Source: DATBED01 sp036276195 (GTDB lineage Bacteria > Patescibacteriota > Saccharimonadia > Saccharimonadales > UBA4665). From it: a stretch of 20,918 nt of DNA. Location of the stretch: contig DATBED010000006.1 of assembly GCA_036276195.1 (NCBI GenBank), forward strand, positions 1-20,918, read 5' to 3'. Positions 11,124-19,117 of the stretch are shown here, piece by piece. Both the position numbers and the translations under genes were made by a program. Position 1 is the stretch's first letter. Each line of letters begins with the position of its first letter. The notes beneath the pieces were generated by a model. That model searched no databases. It saw only the letters and a program-made list of their open reading frames with translations, and was not told where the DNA came from.

Positions 11124-14111
11124 ATGAAGTTTAAGAAAGGCACCAGGCGCCAGGCCATCGAGTACGAGAAAGACTTGATCAAGTACTGGAAGGCCAACCA
11201 GATTTTCGAGAAGTCGGTCGAGCAGCGGCCGGCCACTGACACTTATGTCTTTTACGACGGGCCGCCATTTATAACAGGGGTGCCGCACCACGGCACACTG
11301 CTTTCCAGCATCATCAAAGACGCCGTGCCGCGCTACCAAACCATGAACGGCAAGCGGGTGGAACGCGTCTGGGGTTGGGACTGCCATGGCCTACCGGCCG
11401 AGGTTTTCACCGAAAAGAAACTTGGTATCCACGACCGCCGCGACATCGGCACCAAGGTTAGCCTGGAAGACTACATTAACGCCTGCCGCGAAAACATGAT
11501 CCAAACCGGGGCCGAGTGGGAAGAGGTGATCGAGCGCATTGGCCGCTGGGTCGATTTTAAAGGCGCCTACCGCACCATGGATAAAGACTATATGGAGTCG
11601 ATTTGGTGGGCCTTTAAGCAGTTATATGAAGCCGGCAAAATTTACGAGGGCGAGAAGGTGCTGCTGTACTGTACGCGTGATGCCACCCCTGTCAGCAAAG
11701 CCGAAGTGGCTATGGATAATTCTTATAAGGAGGTGACCGACCCGTCGGTTTACGCCAAATTCAAGCTCACGGGTTGGGATTCCAAAGATGGGAGCATGCC
11801 TTCGCTTCTGGTTTGGACGACGGTGCCCTGGACGCTGCTGGCCAACACCGGCCTGGCCGTGGACCAAGAAGCGACTTACCTCGAAGTCGAGCACCAGGGC
11901 GCTAAGTACATCGTGGCCAAAGATTTGATCAACGACACCTTTCAGGACGAAAAGCATCAAGTTCTGCCATACGAAATATTACGCGAGCTCAAGGGCAAAG
12001 AGCTGGTAGGCCAGTCGTATGAGCCATTCTACAAAGATTGGGGCGAGGGCGCCCACCGCGTCCACCACGCCGATTTCGTTAGCATGGAAGAAGGCACGGG
12101 CGTTGTTTCGCAGGCGCCGGCTTACGGCGAAGACGACTACGCACTGGCCAAGCAAGAAGGCTTTCCGATAGTTTCCGTCATGGACGATAATGGTCTGCTA
12201 ACCGAGAGCGAATGGCAAGGCCGCCAGGTCTGGGAGGCCGACAAAGACATCGCCAAAACGCTGCTGGAGCGTGGCCAGGTCCTGCGCATCCACTATTATC
12301 AACATAGCTACCCGCACTGCCATCGCTGCGGCACCAAGCTGGTTTACCGGGCTCACCCCAGCTGGTTTATGGATATCCAGAGCCAAAAAGAGCAAATGCT
12401 GGAACAGAACGGTAGTATTTACTGGTTCCCGGAACACATTAAGCAAGGCCGCTTCGCCAAAACGGTCGAGAGCGCGCCGGATTGGAACCTGTCTCGCGAC
12501 CGCTTTTGGGCCACGGCCATGCCGGTTTGGAAGGGCACTGACGCTAAGGGCCAAGAACATGTCAAAGTAGTCGGCAGCTATGCCGAACTGAAGGAATTAT
12601 CAGGGGCAGAGCTAGATGATTACCATCGCCCGTGGATCGACGACGTCACTTTTACGCTCGACGGTGTCGAGTACCGGCGCGTCGACAAGGTCTTAGATGG
12701 CTGGTTCGAAAGCGGCTCCATGCCGTTCGCCCAGTTCCATTACCCGTTTGAAAACGCCGAAAAATTCGAACAGAACTTCCCAGGCGATTTTATTGCCGAA
12801 TACGTTGGCCAGGTGCGGGCCTGGTTCTATTACTTGCACGCCGTCAGCGTTGGCCTGTTCGGCACCAATTCTTTTAAAAATGTGGTGGTAACCGGCACGC
12901 TGGCCGGCAACGACGGCCGCAAAATGAGCAAAAGCTTCGGTAATTACACCGATCCCACCGAACTGATCGATAAATACAGCGCCGATGCTTACCGCTTTTT
13001 ATTGCTCGGTTCACCGGTTTTAAATGGCGAGGATTACGCGCTCCAAGACAAAGATGTGGCCGACACCCAGCGCAAATTGGCCATGGTCTGGAACATGTAC
13101 GACTTCTTTACGCTTTATGCCGACGTCGATAAGTGGGATTCCGGCCTTCAGCCGGGAGAGTTGCCGCCAGACCCGACACCCGACCTGACTAATCCGCTTG
13201 ATATTTGGATTATCAGCCGTGTGCACCAGCTAACCATTGAAATTGAGACCCACATGCAGCGTTACGACCTGCCTAACGCCCTCAAACCAGTCCTGCCCTT
13301 AATTGATGATGCCAGTAATTGGTTCGTTCGCCGCAGCCGCAAGCGCTTTTGGAAGAGCGACAATGATGCCGACAAAAATGACGCCTACCGCACGCTGCAC
13401 TATGTACTGGTGCAGCTAAGCCTGGTTATGGCGCCGTTCACGCCTTTTATGGCCGATGAGCTGTATCGCCTGCTGACCGGCGGTGAGTCGGTCCACCTCT
13501 GTGACTGGCCTCCGGCCGGCCACATCAACGACCTCATCATACGCGACATGGCTCAGGTTCGCGCCGCCATTACGGTTGGCTTAGCCAAGCGTGCCGAAGC
13601 CGGTATCAAGGTCCGCCAACCCCTGGCAAGCGCAACCGTTCCGGCCAACTTCTTCACAGATGAAAAGTCACGCGAGGAGGTCTATAGTCCTATAATTGCC
13701 GAAGAGCTGAACGTTAAGCAAGTAAAATTTAGCTGGACCCACAAAAGTTACCAAGAACGTATAGCTAAACCGGAACCCGATGCCAGCATCCAAGCTATTC
13801 AAGAACCGGCGTCTGTTGAGCTTGATATCAAAATTACGCCAAAGTTGAAGCGGGAAGGGCTAATGCGCGAAGTAATCCGGCACGTACAACAGGCTCGCAA
13901 GCAGGCCGGGTTAGAGGTGGACGACCACATTAAGCTTAGCTTACAAACCGACAACGCGGAGCTTAATAAGGTGCTCCAAGACACTGAACTGCTTAATGTT
14001 ATTAAACAAGAAACGCTTACAGAAGTTTTAGATAAGTTCTCGGACGCCGCTTTTTCTACAGCTGTTAAGCTTGTTGGCGCTGAACTTGTTATAAGTATTA
14101 CTAAAATTTAA
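11124..14111 (+). CDS. ileS: Isoleucyl-tRNA synthetase, type 2
   Basis: Class I aminoacyl-tRNA synthetase of 995 residues that charges tRNA-Ile. The HIGH-type motif reads PHHGT (residues 54-58, in PPFITGVPHHGTLL), a variant seen in the eukaryote-like type 2 branch. WGWDCHGLPAE follows and is diagnostic of IleS. The editing domain (about 190-420) contains the threonine-rich WTTVPWTLLANTGLAV. KMSKS is at 600-604 (GRKMSKSFGNYTDP). The anticodon-binding domain starts with WIISRVHQL, and the C-terminal part has ITPKLKREGLMREVIRHVQQ, also a type 2 trait. A longer frame from the ATG at 11094 would begin inside the T-box terminator, so the ATG at 11124, four bases after AAGGAGA, is chosen. Expression is under T-box control. 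Type 2 enzymes are often less sensitive to mupirocin; that is family knowledge, not tested here. Confidence 0.96.
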   Translation: MKFKKGTRRQAIEYEKDLIKYWKANQIFEKSVEQRPATDTYVFYDGPPFITGVPHHGTLLSSIIKDAVPRYQTMNGKRVERVWGWDCHGLPAEVFTEKKLGIHDRRDIGTKVSLEDYINACRENMIQTGAEWEEVIERIGRWVDFKGAYRTMDKDYMESIWWAFKQLYEAGKIYEGEKVLLYCTRDATPVSKAEVAMDNSYKEVTDPSVYAKFKLTGWDSKDGSMPSLLVWTTVPWTLLANTGLAVDQEATYLEVEHQGAKYIVAKDLINDTFQDEKHQVLPYEILRELKGKELVGQSYEPFYKDWGEGAHRVHHADFVSMEEGTGVVSQAPAYGEDDYALAKQEGFPIVSVMDDNGLLTESEWQGRQVWEADKDIAKTLLERGQVLRIHYYQHSYPHCHRCGTKLVYRAHPSWFMDIQSQKEQMLEQNGSIYWFPEHIKQGRFAKTVESAPDWNLSRDRFWATAMPVWKGTDAKGQEHVKVVGSYAELKELSGAELDDYHRPWIDDVTFTLDGVEYRRVDKVLDGWFESGSMPFAQFHYPFENAEKFEQNFPGDFIAEYVGQVRAWFYYLHAVSVGLFGTNSFKNVVVTGTLAGNDGRKMSKSFGNYTDPTELIDKYSADAYRFLLLGSPVLNGEDYALQDKDVADTQRKLAMVWNMYDFFTLYADVDKWDSGLQPGELPPDPTPDLTNPLDIWIISRVHQLTIEIETHMQRYDLPNALKPVLPLIDDASNWFVRRSRKRFWKSDNDADKNDAYRTLHYVLVQLSLVMAPFTPFMADELYRLLTGGESVHLCDWPPAGHINDLIIRDMAQVRAAITVGLAKRAEAGIKVRQPLASATVPANFFTDEKSREEVYSPIIAEELNVKQVKFSWTHKSYQERIAKPEPDASIQAIQEPASVELDIKITPKLKREGLMREVIRHVQQARKQAGLEVDDHIKLSLQTDNAELNKVLQDTELLNVIKQETLTEVLDKFSDAAFSTAVKLVGAELVISITKI

Positions 14112-14118
14112 AGGCGGC

Positions 14119-14147
14119 TTTACAGGGGCGGTCATTTCTGCTATTCT
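14119..14147 (+). promoter_or_regulatory. Promoter of rplU
   Basis: TTTACA (14119-14124), a 17-base spacer and TATTCT (14142-14147). The expected start near 14154 leaves about eight bases before the ATG, without a Shine-Dalgarno sequence. Confidence 0.6.
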
Positions 14148-14161
14148 CTATAAACGTATTT

Positions 14162-14476
14162 ATGAAAAAAGCAGTAATCAATACCGGCGGCAAACAGTAT
14201 GTGGTGTCCGAGGGCGAGACACTCAATGTAGAGCTGCTTAAAAATGCCGCTAAAACAGTCGATTTTGAACCGCTGCTCACTATAGATGGCGAAGCGGTGC
14301 AGGTTGGACTGCCCACCGTGGCTAAGGCCAAGGTAACTGCCGAAATAGTTGAAACCGACATTCAGGCCGACAAAGTTACATCGATTCGTTATAAGGCTAA
14401 AAAGCGTGTCCATAAAGTTAGGGGGCATCGTCAGCACCAAACGGTTCTGAAAATCACCAAAATCGTTTGTGGATAA
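14162..14476 (+). CDS. rplU: 50S ribosomal protein bL21
   Basis: A 104-residue ribosomal protein with the bL21 hallmarks: KKAVINTGGKQYVVSEGETLNVE at the N-terminus, and the basic loop and end VTSIRYKAKKRVHKVRGHRQHQTVLKITKI, matching the family's KYKRRKNYRRKQGHRQ..T.VKI. bL21 binds 23S rRNA in the large subunit. In most bacteria rplU is followed at once by rpmA (bL27); here no bL27 gene follows, and the next 458 bases hold a structured RNA instead. It has its own promoter with a very short leader. The last codons and stop (TGTGGATAA) also spell a perfect DnaA box on the opposite strand. Confidence 0.95.
   Translation: MKKAVINTGGKQYVVSEGETLNVELLKNAAKTVDFEPLLTIDGEAVQVGLPTVAKAKVTAEIVETDIQADKVTSIRYKAKKRVHKVRGHRQHQTVLKITKIVCG
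14468..14476 (-). promoter_or_regulatory. Isolated DnaA-box match
   Basis: Read on the minus strand this is TTATCCACA, the consensus DnaA box. It coincides with the Cys-Gly-stop codons of rplU and borders an AT-rich stretch (14477-14690). No second box was found, so an origin is not supported by this alone. Confidence 0.35.
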
Positions 14477-14690
14477 GTTTTCGCGAACTTTTCGTCCGTT
14501 ATTATAAAAACAACACCTATTTTAAGAGCTAAATATTAAGCACAAGCGTTAAATCTATAAAAATCAGATAAAAAGATCAGTTTGTAAGTAAATTTACAAC
14601 ACTAATTGACTAAAAAATAACAAAAATACTACCACAATGCTGCATAGTTATTTTGCTCAAAAAGTCTTGCATAGCCCTTATTGGCTGGAG
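14477..14690. other. AT-rich gene-free stretch after rplU
   Basis: I see no gene here. The bases are AT-rich with A-runs. There is a small palindrome, TTCGCGAA (14480-14487), and a possible promoter for the RNA downstream (TTGCAT at 14667-14672 and GATACT or TACTAT at 14691-14698). Its closeness to parA and to the single DnaA box is the only hint of a role. Confidence 0.5.
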
Positions 14691-14704
14691 GATACTATAA
14701 ACAT

Positions 14705-14886
14705 AGGATTGGAGTCAGAGGTGGCACCGGTCCTAACCAACAAAAATTGGTTAAAACTAAACAAAAACTTCAAAGGTTCCGCTTAGAGGGAGAGGCAAAA
14801 GCTTTAAGCGGGACCCCCAAAATCAAAATGCAAAGACAAGTTACTTTAGTCAGTCTACACCCGTCGCTATTCGACAGGGTGTTTTT
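14705..14886 (+). ncRNA. Candidate structured RNA upstream of the parA region
   Basis: Three successive stems and a terminator fit a transcript of about 180 bases. Stem 1 is AGGATTGG (14705-14712) with CCGGTCCT (14727-14734), 8 pairs including two U-G. Stem 2 is AACCAA/TTGGTT (14735-14740, 14747-14752). Stem 3 is GGTTCCGCTTA (14775-14785) with TAAGCGGGACC (14805-14815), 11 pairs, capped by AGGC-AAAA-GCTT. A terminator follows at 14857-14886. The predicted -10 box (TACTAT, 14693-14698) places the start exactly at stem 1. The stem 1 region AGAGGTGGCACCGGTCCT resembles a T-box antiterminator core, but no specifier stem exists. GAGG recurs three times. It could be a free small RNA or a leader for the small ORF at 14935. 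Class unknown. Confidence 0.55.
14857..14886 (+). terminator. Intrinsic terminator of the structured RNA
   Basis: ACACCCGTCG (14857-14866), loop CTATT, then CGAC-A-GGGTGT (14872-14882): ten pairs with one bulged A, followed by TTTTT. Confidence 0.82.
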
Positions 14887-14934
14887 ATTTGGTCGGGCTT
14901 AAGTAATGTTCTTTGTGGGAGGAAGAGCCGGGCC

Positions 14935-15063
14935 ATGAAGCCAACTAAATATAAAAAACAGCAGGATGATCGTTTATTGAAGCGTCTCACCCCTAGAGAA
15001 CGCCGCCAGCAAGAACTGTTGCGGCAACTGATTGTGCAAGATGAGCTATTCAAAACCGTTTAA
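14935..15063 (+). CDS. Small basic hypothetical protein (42 aa)
   Basis: An ORF of 42 codons from the ATG at 14935: it starts MKPTKYKKQQDDRLLKRL and continues with TPRERRQQELLRQLIVQDEL, ending FKTV. It is rich in Lys, Arg and Gln and should form one or two amphipathic helices. A GGGAGGA lies about 13 bases upstream of the ATG, farther than ideal. It sits after the terminator of the structured RNA and 53 bases before parA, in the same direction. No domain is recognised and no function can be given. The codon pattern looks like that of neighbours, but at this length chance cannot be excluded. Confidence 0.45.
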   Translation: MKPTKYKKQQDDRLLKRLTPRERRQQELLRQLIVQDELFKTV

Positions 15064-15096
15064 CAGAGCTTAACAGATCAGATTGGCCGTAAGTGC

Positions 15097-15102
15097 TATA
15101 CT
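15097..15102 (+). promoter_or_regulatory. Possible -10 box of parA
   Basis: TATACT lies 14 bases before the parA ATG, so the leader would be about eight bases. The nearest -35 match, TTAACA (15070-15075), is 21 bases away, so the promoter is uncertain. Confidence 0.4.
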
Positions 15103-15116
15103 TAGACGGAAGCATT

Positions 15117-15878
15117 ATGACATCAAAAATTATTGCGGTAGTTAATCAAAAGGGTGGCGTGGGCAAGACCACGACCGCCATTAATGTCGCGGCGCAGCTG
15201 GGCGGGCCTAAATCAACCGTTTTATTGGTAGACTTGGACCCGCAGGGCAATGCCACTAGCGGAATGGGCTTATCTAAAGAAGGATCCCATAAAACCACTT
15301 ACGAGGTTGTGAGCGCTGGCTTAAGCCTAGCCCAGGCCGTGCAAGAGACCCATGTAGCCGGAGTATACGTTTTACCAGCCAACCCCAACCTGGCCGGGGC
15401 TGAAGTCGAGCTAGTCAACCAAGCCGAGAGGGAATTTGCCCTCAAAAAAGCCCTACAGGCCGCTAGTTATAATTACATCATTATAGATTGCCCGCCGTCG
15501 CTTGGCTTGCTAACCATTAACGGACTAACAGCCGCCAGCCAGGTCTTAATTCCCGTACAAGCCGAATATTACGCTCTAGAAGGCTTAAGCCAGCTGCTCA
15601 GCACCATCCAGGCCGTTCGGGGCAGCACCAATCCATCATTGGAACTATTGGGCATTGCCTTAACTATGTTCGATAAACGTAACTCACTTAGTGAACAAGT
15701 CCAGCAAGAAGTGAATAACTATTTTGGTGAGAAGCTTTTTGAGGCGGTGATTCCGCGCAATGTGCGGCTGGCCGAGGCACCGAGCTACGGCCGCACCATT
15801 TACGAGCACGACCGCTGGAGCAAAGGTGCCCGAGCCTACAAGGCCCTGGCCAAAGAGGTACGCGACCGGCTTAATTAG
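15117..15878 (+). CDS. parA: Chromosome partitioning ATPase ParA (Soj)
   Basis: A Walker-type ATPase of 253 residues that moves ParB-bound origin DNA. The deviant Walker A motif is KGGVGKTTTAINVAAQLG (residues 12-29), VLLVDLDPQGNATSG (about 36-50) is the Walker A' region, and IIIDCPPSLGLL is Walker B. The C-terminus has RNVRLAEAPSYGRTIYEHD, typical of chromosomal Soj/ParA, and there is no N-terminal DNA-binding domain. The ATG at 15117 is preferred over a TTG at 15093, which would add eight residues and cover the TATACT box. parB lies downstream on the opposite strand and the two genes share four bases at their stop codons, so they cannot be the usual parAB operon. Confidence 0.94.
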   Translation: MTSKIIAVVNQKGGVGKTTTAINVAAQLGGPKSTVLLVDLDPQGNATSGMGLSKEGSHKTTYEVVSAGLSLAQAVQETHVAGVYVLPANPNLAGAEVELVNQAEREFALKKALQAASYNYIIIDCPPSLGLLTINGLTAASQVLIPVQAEYYALEGLSQLLSTIQAVRGSTNPSLELLGIALTMFDKRNSLSEQVQQEVNNYFGEKLFEAVIPRNVRLAEAPSYGRTIYEHDRWSKGARAYKALAKEVRDRLN

Positions 15879-16738
15879 AAAAGGTGGAGCAAGCGCTCTA
15901 GCTCGGCCTCGTCGCGAAAAACAATTTCTAGCTTGCCACCTCGGGCGGTGCGGCGAATGTGAACTGGCGTCTCCAGCTTCTTAGACAGGGCTTTGGTTTG
16001 CGGCGTTTCGGTAGCCACGTGTTCGTGTACCTTTTTGGTTTCGCGGGTGCCGGCCTTGACGCTTAGCACGAAACGTTCGGCCTGGCGGACGCTCCAGCCG
16101 TTTGCCATAATACTTTTTAACAAGTAGGCCTGCCGTTCTGAATCATTTTTTAGTGCAAGAATGGCCCGGGCATGCCCCTCACTAATACGACCGGCCACCA
16201 AGGCGTCGCGGGCTGGTTCCGGCAGCTGTAGCAGGCGCACAGTATTGTGAACGGTTGAGCTAGCCTTACCGAGCCGCTGGGCAATGTCATCGTAAGAGAA
16301 GTTAAATTGCTCGTGCAAGCGTTCAATGCTAAGAGCCTGTTCCAGGGGTGACAAGTCGACTCGCTGGACGTTTTCGATCAAGGCGATTTCTAGCTGTTCC
16401 AGCTCCTCGCGGGCCCGGATGATGGCTGGCACAGTCTGTAACTTGGCAAGTTGGGCGGCCCGCCAGCGCCGTTCGCCGGCTACCAGAGTGTAGCGACCAT
16501 TTTTAACTGGGGTAACAATCAGCGGCTGCACAATACCATGGCGCTTAATCGAAGCGGCCAGTTCAGCCAGGGCAGCTTCATCGAAACGCTTGCGTGGCTG
16601 GTAGGGGTTGGGATCTAACTGGCCGACCGGGATTTTCTCGACCTTATCCTCGGCAGTCAAGAGCAGCGTCTTGTCAAAATCCTGGGAAATCAGGGCCTCA
16701 AAGCCGCGGCCTAGTCCTCGTTTTGGTGTCTGCGCCAT
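15875..16738 (-). CDS. parB: Chromosome partitioning protein ParB (Spo0J)
   Basis: A 287-residue parS-binding CTPase. It begins KRGLGRGFEALIS, the short N-terminal segment expected to stimulate ParA. The CTP-binding N-domain runs from about 33 to 125: DPNPYQPRKRFDE (42-54), then GERRWRA (88-94) and ENVQR (122-126). The helix-turn-helix lies near 149-168 (SYDDIAQRLGKASSTVHNTVRLLQLP). The C-terminal dimerisation segment ends KLEIVFRDEAELERLLHLF. Its stop codon overlaps that of parA (TTAG, 15875-15878). lepB lies 21 bases upstream in the same direction, so parB may be transcribed from the lepB promoter. No parS site (TGTTTCACGTGAAACA) was found in the window. Confidence 0.95.
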   Translation of the reverse strand: MAQTPKRGLGRGFEALISQDFDKTLLLTAEDKVEKIPVGQLDPNPYQPRKRFDEAALAELAASIKRHGIVQPLIVTPVKNGRYTLVAGERRWRAAQLAKLQTVPAIIRAREELEQLEIALIENVQRVDLSPLEQALSIERLHEQFNFSYDDIAQRLGKASSTVHNTVRLLQLPEPARDALVAGRISEGHARAILALKNDSERQAYLLKSIMANGWSVRQAERFVLSVKAGTRETKKVHEHVATETPQTKALSKKLETPVHIRRTARGGKLEIVFRDEAELERLLHLF

Positions 16739-16759
16739 GCCTTCATATTATCATATCGG

Positions 16760-17392
16760 TTAGAAGGCTTTGGCGTGATTGATGGGGAAGACACGCAAGA
16801 TCAGCTTACCAATAACTTGCTTGGCATTAATAGGGCCGAAACTGCGCGAATCAAGCGAGTCCGGGCGATTGTCGCCAGAGACAAACAGCTGGTCCTTGCC
16901 GAGGGTAAAGTCTACGTCACTACCTGTGGTGGCGGGAATATTTTTGCCATAAGGCAGCGTTCTATCGGGGTCAAATCCATTGGGGTGAGCCTTGTTATAA
17001 ACCTCATAATGGTTGTCGATAATCGTTATATGATCGCCGGGTAGGCCAATCACGCGTTTAATTAACTGCTTAGTATCTGTCTGGCCAAATTCGCTAAGAC
17101 CGCTTTCGGTGAAAACCACTATATCACCGCGCGACGGTATATAAGCATGGCCGGTGATGTCCGACCAGGTGCGTGGCACCTTCCAAATGATCAGCTTATC
17201 GCCATTTTGTAGGGTGTTCTGCATGCTCGGCCCGTCAACTTGGTAGGAGCGGAAAACAAAGACGATGATGAACAGCGCCATAGCCAGGGCAGTTAGCAAG
17301 ATGGCGAATGTCGAGAACAGTTCTCGCCAGCCGGAAGACTTGGGCGCCCCTGATTGCTCGGATGATAAAACGGGTTGCGGCTCGTGATCCAT
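16760..17392 (-). CDS. lepB: Signal peptidase I
   Basis: Membrane serine protease that removes signal peptides from exported proteins; 210 residues. A hydrophilic N-terminus of about 25 residues precedes one membrane segment (about 26-47, TFAILLTALAMALFIIVFVF). The catalytic serine is S56 in GPSMQNTL and the general-base lysine is K112 in LIKRVIGLPGD. Box E is SGDNRPDSLDSRSFGPI (172-188). One transmembrane segment and this length match the Gram-positive-like short form. It is transcribed divergently from the LCP gene and probably together with parB. Its clients in this window could include the HtrA protease, if that protein's N-terminal segment is cleaved. Confidence 0.95.
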   Translation of the reverse strand: MDHEPQPVLSSEQSGAPKSSGWRELFSTFAILLTALAMALFIIVFVFRSYQVDGPSMQNTLQNGDKLIIWKVPRTWSDITGHAYIPSRGDIVVFTESGLSEFGQTDTKQLIKRVIGLPGDHITIIDNHYEVYNKAHPNGFDPDRTLPYGKNIPATTGSDVDFTLGKDQLFVSGDNRPDSLDSRSFGPINAKQVIGKLILRVFPINHAKAF

Positions 17393-17423
17393 ACAGTCCT
17401 TAACTATATCATAGGCCTAGGGC

Positions 17424-17452
17424 TTTACTCGTAAGCATTATGTGCTTATAAT
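17424..17452 (+). promoter_or_regulatory. Promoter of the LCP gene
   Basis: TTTACT (17424-17429), a 17-base spacer and TATAAT (17447-17452). The expected start near 17459 leaves about nine bases before the ATG at 17468, with only a weak AAAGAG as ribosome-binding site. Confidence 0.68.
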
Positions 17453-17467
17453 GGTCATGGTAAAGAG

Positions 17468-19117
17468 ATGGACCAGTCACGTTTTAAACGGCCTGGAAGA
17501 CAAACACCGAGCCAAACAACAAAAACAACCTTTGGGATTTCGCCACCTGTGACAAAGGCAGTTTCGCCGCGCTTTATAGACGGTATTGGCCCGGCCCGGC
17601 CGGTAGTCGGGCAGAAGCCCTTGCCGGTACTGCGGCCGATGACCGAAGTTGTGCAGCCTCAGCCGGCGCCGGAGCCTGAACCCCTACTACAGCTGGCCGC
17701 CCGCCCGCCGATCGATATGGATTTGCCGGGCGAGGCCAGTCCGTCGACACTGCACCGGGCTGATCCGGCCAAGTGGCGGCGGGTTAAGCACGGCCTTAGA
17801 AGAGGCATGGCTGTAGCCGTAGTATTGATTTTGTTAGCTGGCGGTTCTCTGGCCGCGCAAGGCTACCTTAAACTCCACAAGGTCTTTAAGGGCGGTACGG
17901 CTTCTGCCGCGGCCTTACAGGCCAATGTTAATCCCGACCTGCTAAAGGGTGAGGGCAGCGGCCGGGTCAATATTCTGTTGCTGGGCCGCGGTGGTGGCAA
18001 TCACGATGGGCCCGACCTAACCGACAGCATGATGCTGGCCAGCGTCGATCCGGTCAACCATACCTCTACTCTTATTAGTATCCCTCGCGATTTATGGGTA
18101 AATGTACCTAATGGTGGCGACATGAAAATAAACGCTGCTTGGGAAACCGGCGAATTCAAGTATGAAGGCAAAATTGCGCCGGGCAGTACTAATTCTAAAG
18201 CCATCCAGGCCGGCTTCGACAGTGTTGACCAGACGGTGCAAAGCGTGCTGGGCGTGACCGTTAACTACAATTTGTTGGTAGATTTTCAGGCCTTTCAGCA
18301 GGCCGTTGACACCGTGGGCGGAGTGACCATTAATGTGCCGACCGACCTGGTGGACCCCACCATGGCCTGGGAAAACGGTAACAATCCGGTGCTGGCCAAA
18401 GCCGGCATACAGCAATTTAATGGCAAGCAGGCCTTAACTTACGTCCGTTCCCGCGAAACTACTAGTGATTTTGCCCGGGCCGAGCGCCAGCGCTCCGTGC
18501 TGGTGGCTTTGAAAGGTAAGGTCACCACTCTCGGTACCCTCAGCAATCCCCTCAAAATTTCCGGTTTAATGAATGCCTTCGGTAATAATGTGGCGACCGA
18601 TTTGTCACTGAAAGACGCTGCCCGGCTATACGACATTACGAAAGGAATCGACAATTCCAAAGTGGTGTCGACGAGCCTGGATGACAGCACCAACCCCTTG
18701 GTATCGACAGGAAACTTAAGCGGCCAATCTATAGTGCTACCCAAATCCGGCCTGTTTAATTACTCTGACATCCAGCAATACGTGCGCGGCCAGCTCAAAG
18801 ACCCTTATATACTAAAGGAAAACGCCCGCATCTTGGTGCTGAACGGTAGCACGACGCCCGGGCTGGCCACGACGCTGTCGAACCAGCTGAAAAGCTATGG
18901 CTACAATGTGGTCGGAGTAGGCAACACCCCTAATAGTGATTGGACGTCCACCACCTTAGTCGACCTGACCCACAACAACAAGTACACCAAAAACTACCTG
19001 GAACAACGCTTCGGCCAAAAGGCGCTGACGCAGCTGGCCGATAAATCAATTGCCACTAACGGAGCCGATTTTGTTATCATTATAGGTAGCGATGAGGCCA
19101 ATCTTACGCAACCTTAA
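17468..19117 (+). CDS. LytR-CpsA-Psr (LCP) family protein with C-terminal LytR_C domain
   Basis: LCP enzymes transfer polyisoprenoid-linked glycopolymers onto the cell wall. The 549-residue protein has a long Pro-rich cytoplasmic N-terminus (1-105), one membrane segment (about 113-131, RGMAVAVVLILLAGGSLAA) and an extracellular LCP domain (about 166-345). Within it are VNILLLGRGG, the acidic LTDSMMLASVDP, SIPRDLWV with R207-D208, DTVGGVTINVP (281-291), and the basic YVRSR (326-330) and ERQR. A LytR_C domain occupies about 454-540 (ARILVLNGSTTPGLA...GYNVVGVGNT). The cytoplasmic tail is longer than usual. The next gene overlaps its end by 26 bases. In this group of organisms it may anchor surface glycans; the substrate is not visible. 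Confidence 0.93.
   Translation: MDQSRFKRPGRQTPSQTTKTTFGISPPVTKAVSPRFIDGIGPARPVVGQKPLPVLRPMTEVVQPQPAPEPEPLLQLAARPPIDMDLPGEASPSTLHRADPAKWRRVKHGLRRGMAVAVVLILLAGGSLAAQGYLKLHKVFKGGTASAAALQANVNPDLLKGEGSGRVNILLLGRGGGNHDGPDLTDSMMLASVDPVNHTSTLISIPRDLWVNVPNGGDMKINAAWETGEFKYEGKIAPGSTNSKAIQAGFDSVDQTVQSVLGVTVNYNLLVDFQAFQQAVDTVGGVTINVPTDLVDPTMAWENGNNPVLAKAGIQQFNGKQALTYVRSRETTSDFARAERQRSVLVALKGKVTTLGTLSNPLKISGLMNAFGNNVATDLSLKDAARLYDITKGIDNSKVVSTSLDDSTNPLVSTGNLSGQSIVLPKSGLFNYSDIQQYVRGQLKDPYILKENARILVLNGSTTPGLATTLSNQLKSYGYNVVGVGNTPNSDWTSTTLVDLTHNNKYTKNYLEQRFGQKALTQLADKSIATNGADFVIIIGSDEANLTQP

Noticed and set aside
14705..14760. A complete T-box riboswitch
   Set aside because: Only the antiterminator-like core resembles a T-box. 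There is no specifier stem upstream, and the terminator lies over 120 bases away, so I report it as a resemblance only.
14681..14902. TTG-started ORF of 73 codons in the position of rpmA (bL27)
   Set aside because: The product does not resemble bL27 (no AHKKGGGSTRNGRDS-like start), and the frame runs through three stems and an intrinsic terminator. A structured RNA explains the sequence better.
15000..17000. A parS site near parA/parB
   Set aside because: No sequence close to TGTTTCACGTGAAACA was found; partial matches were at chance level.
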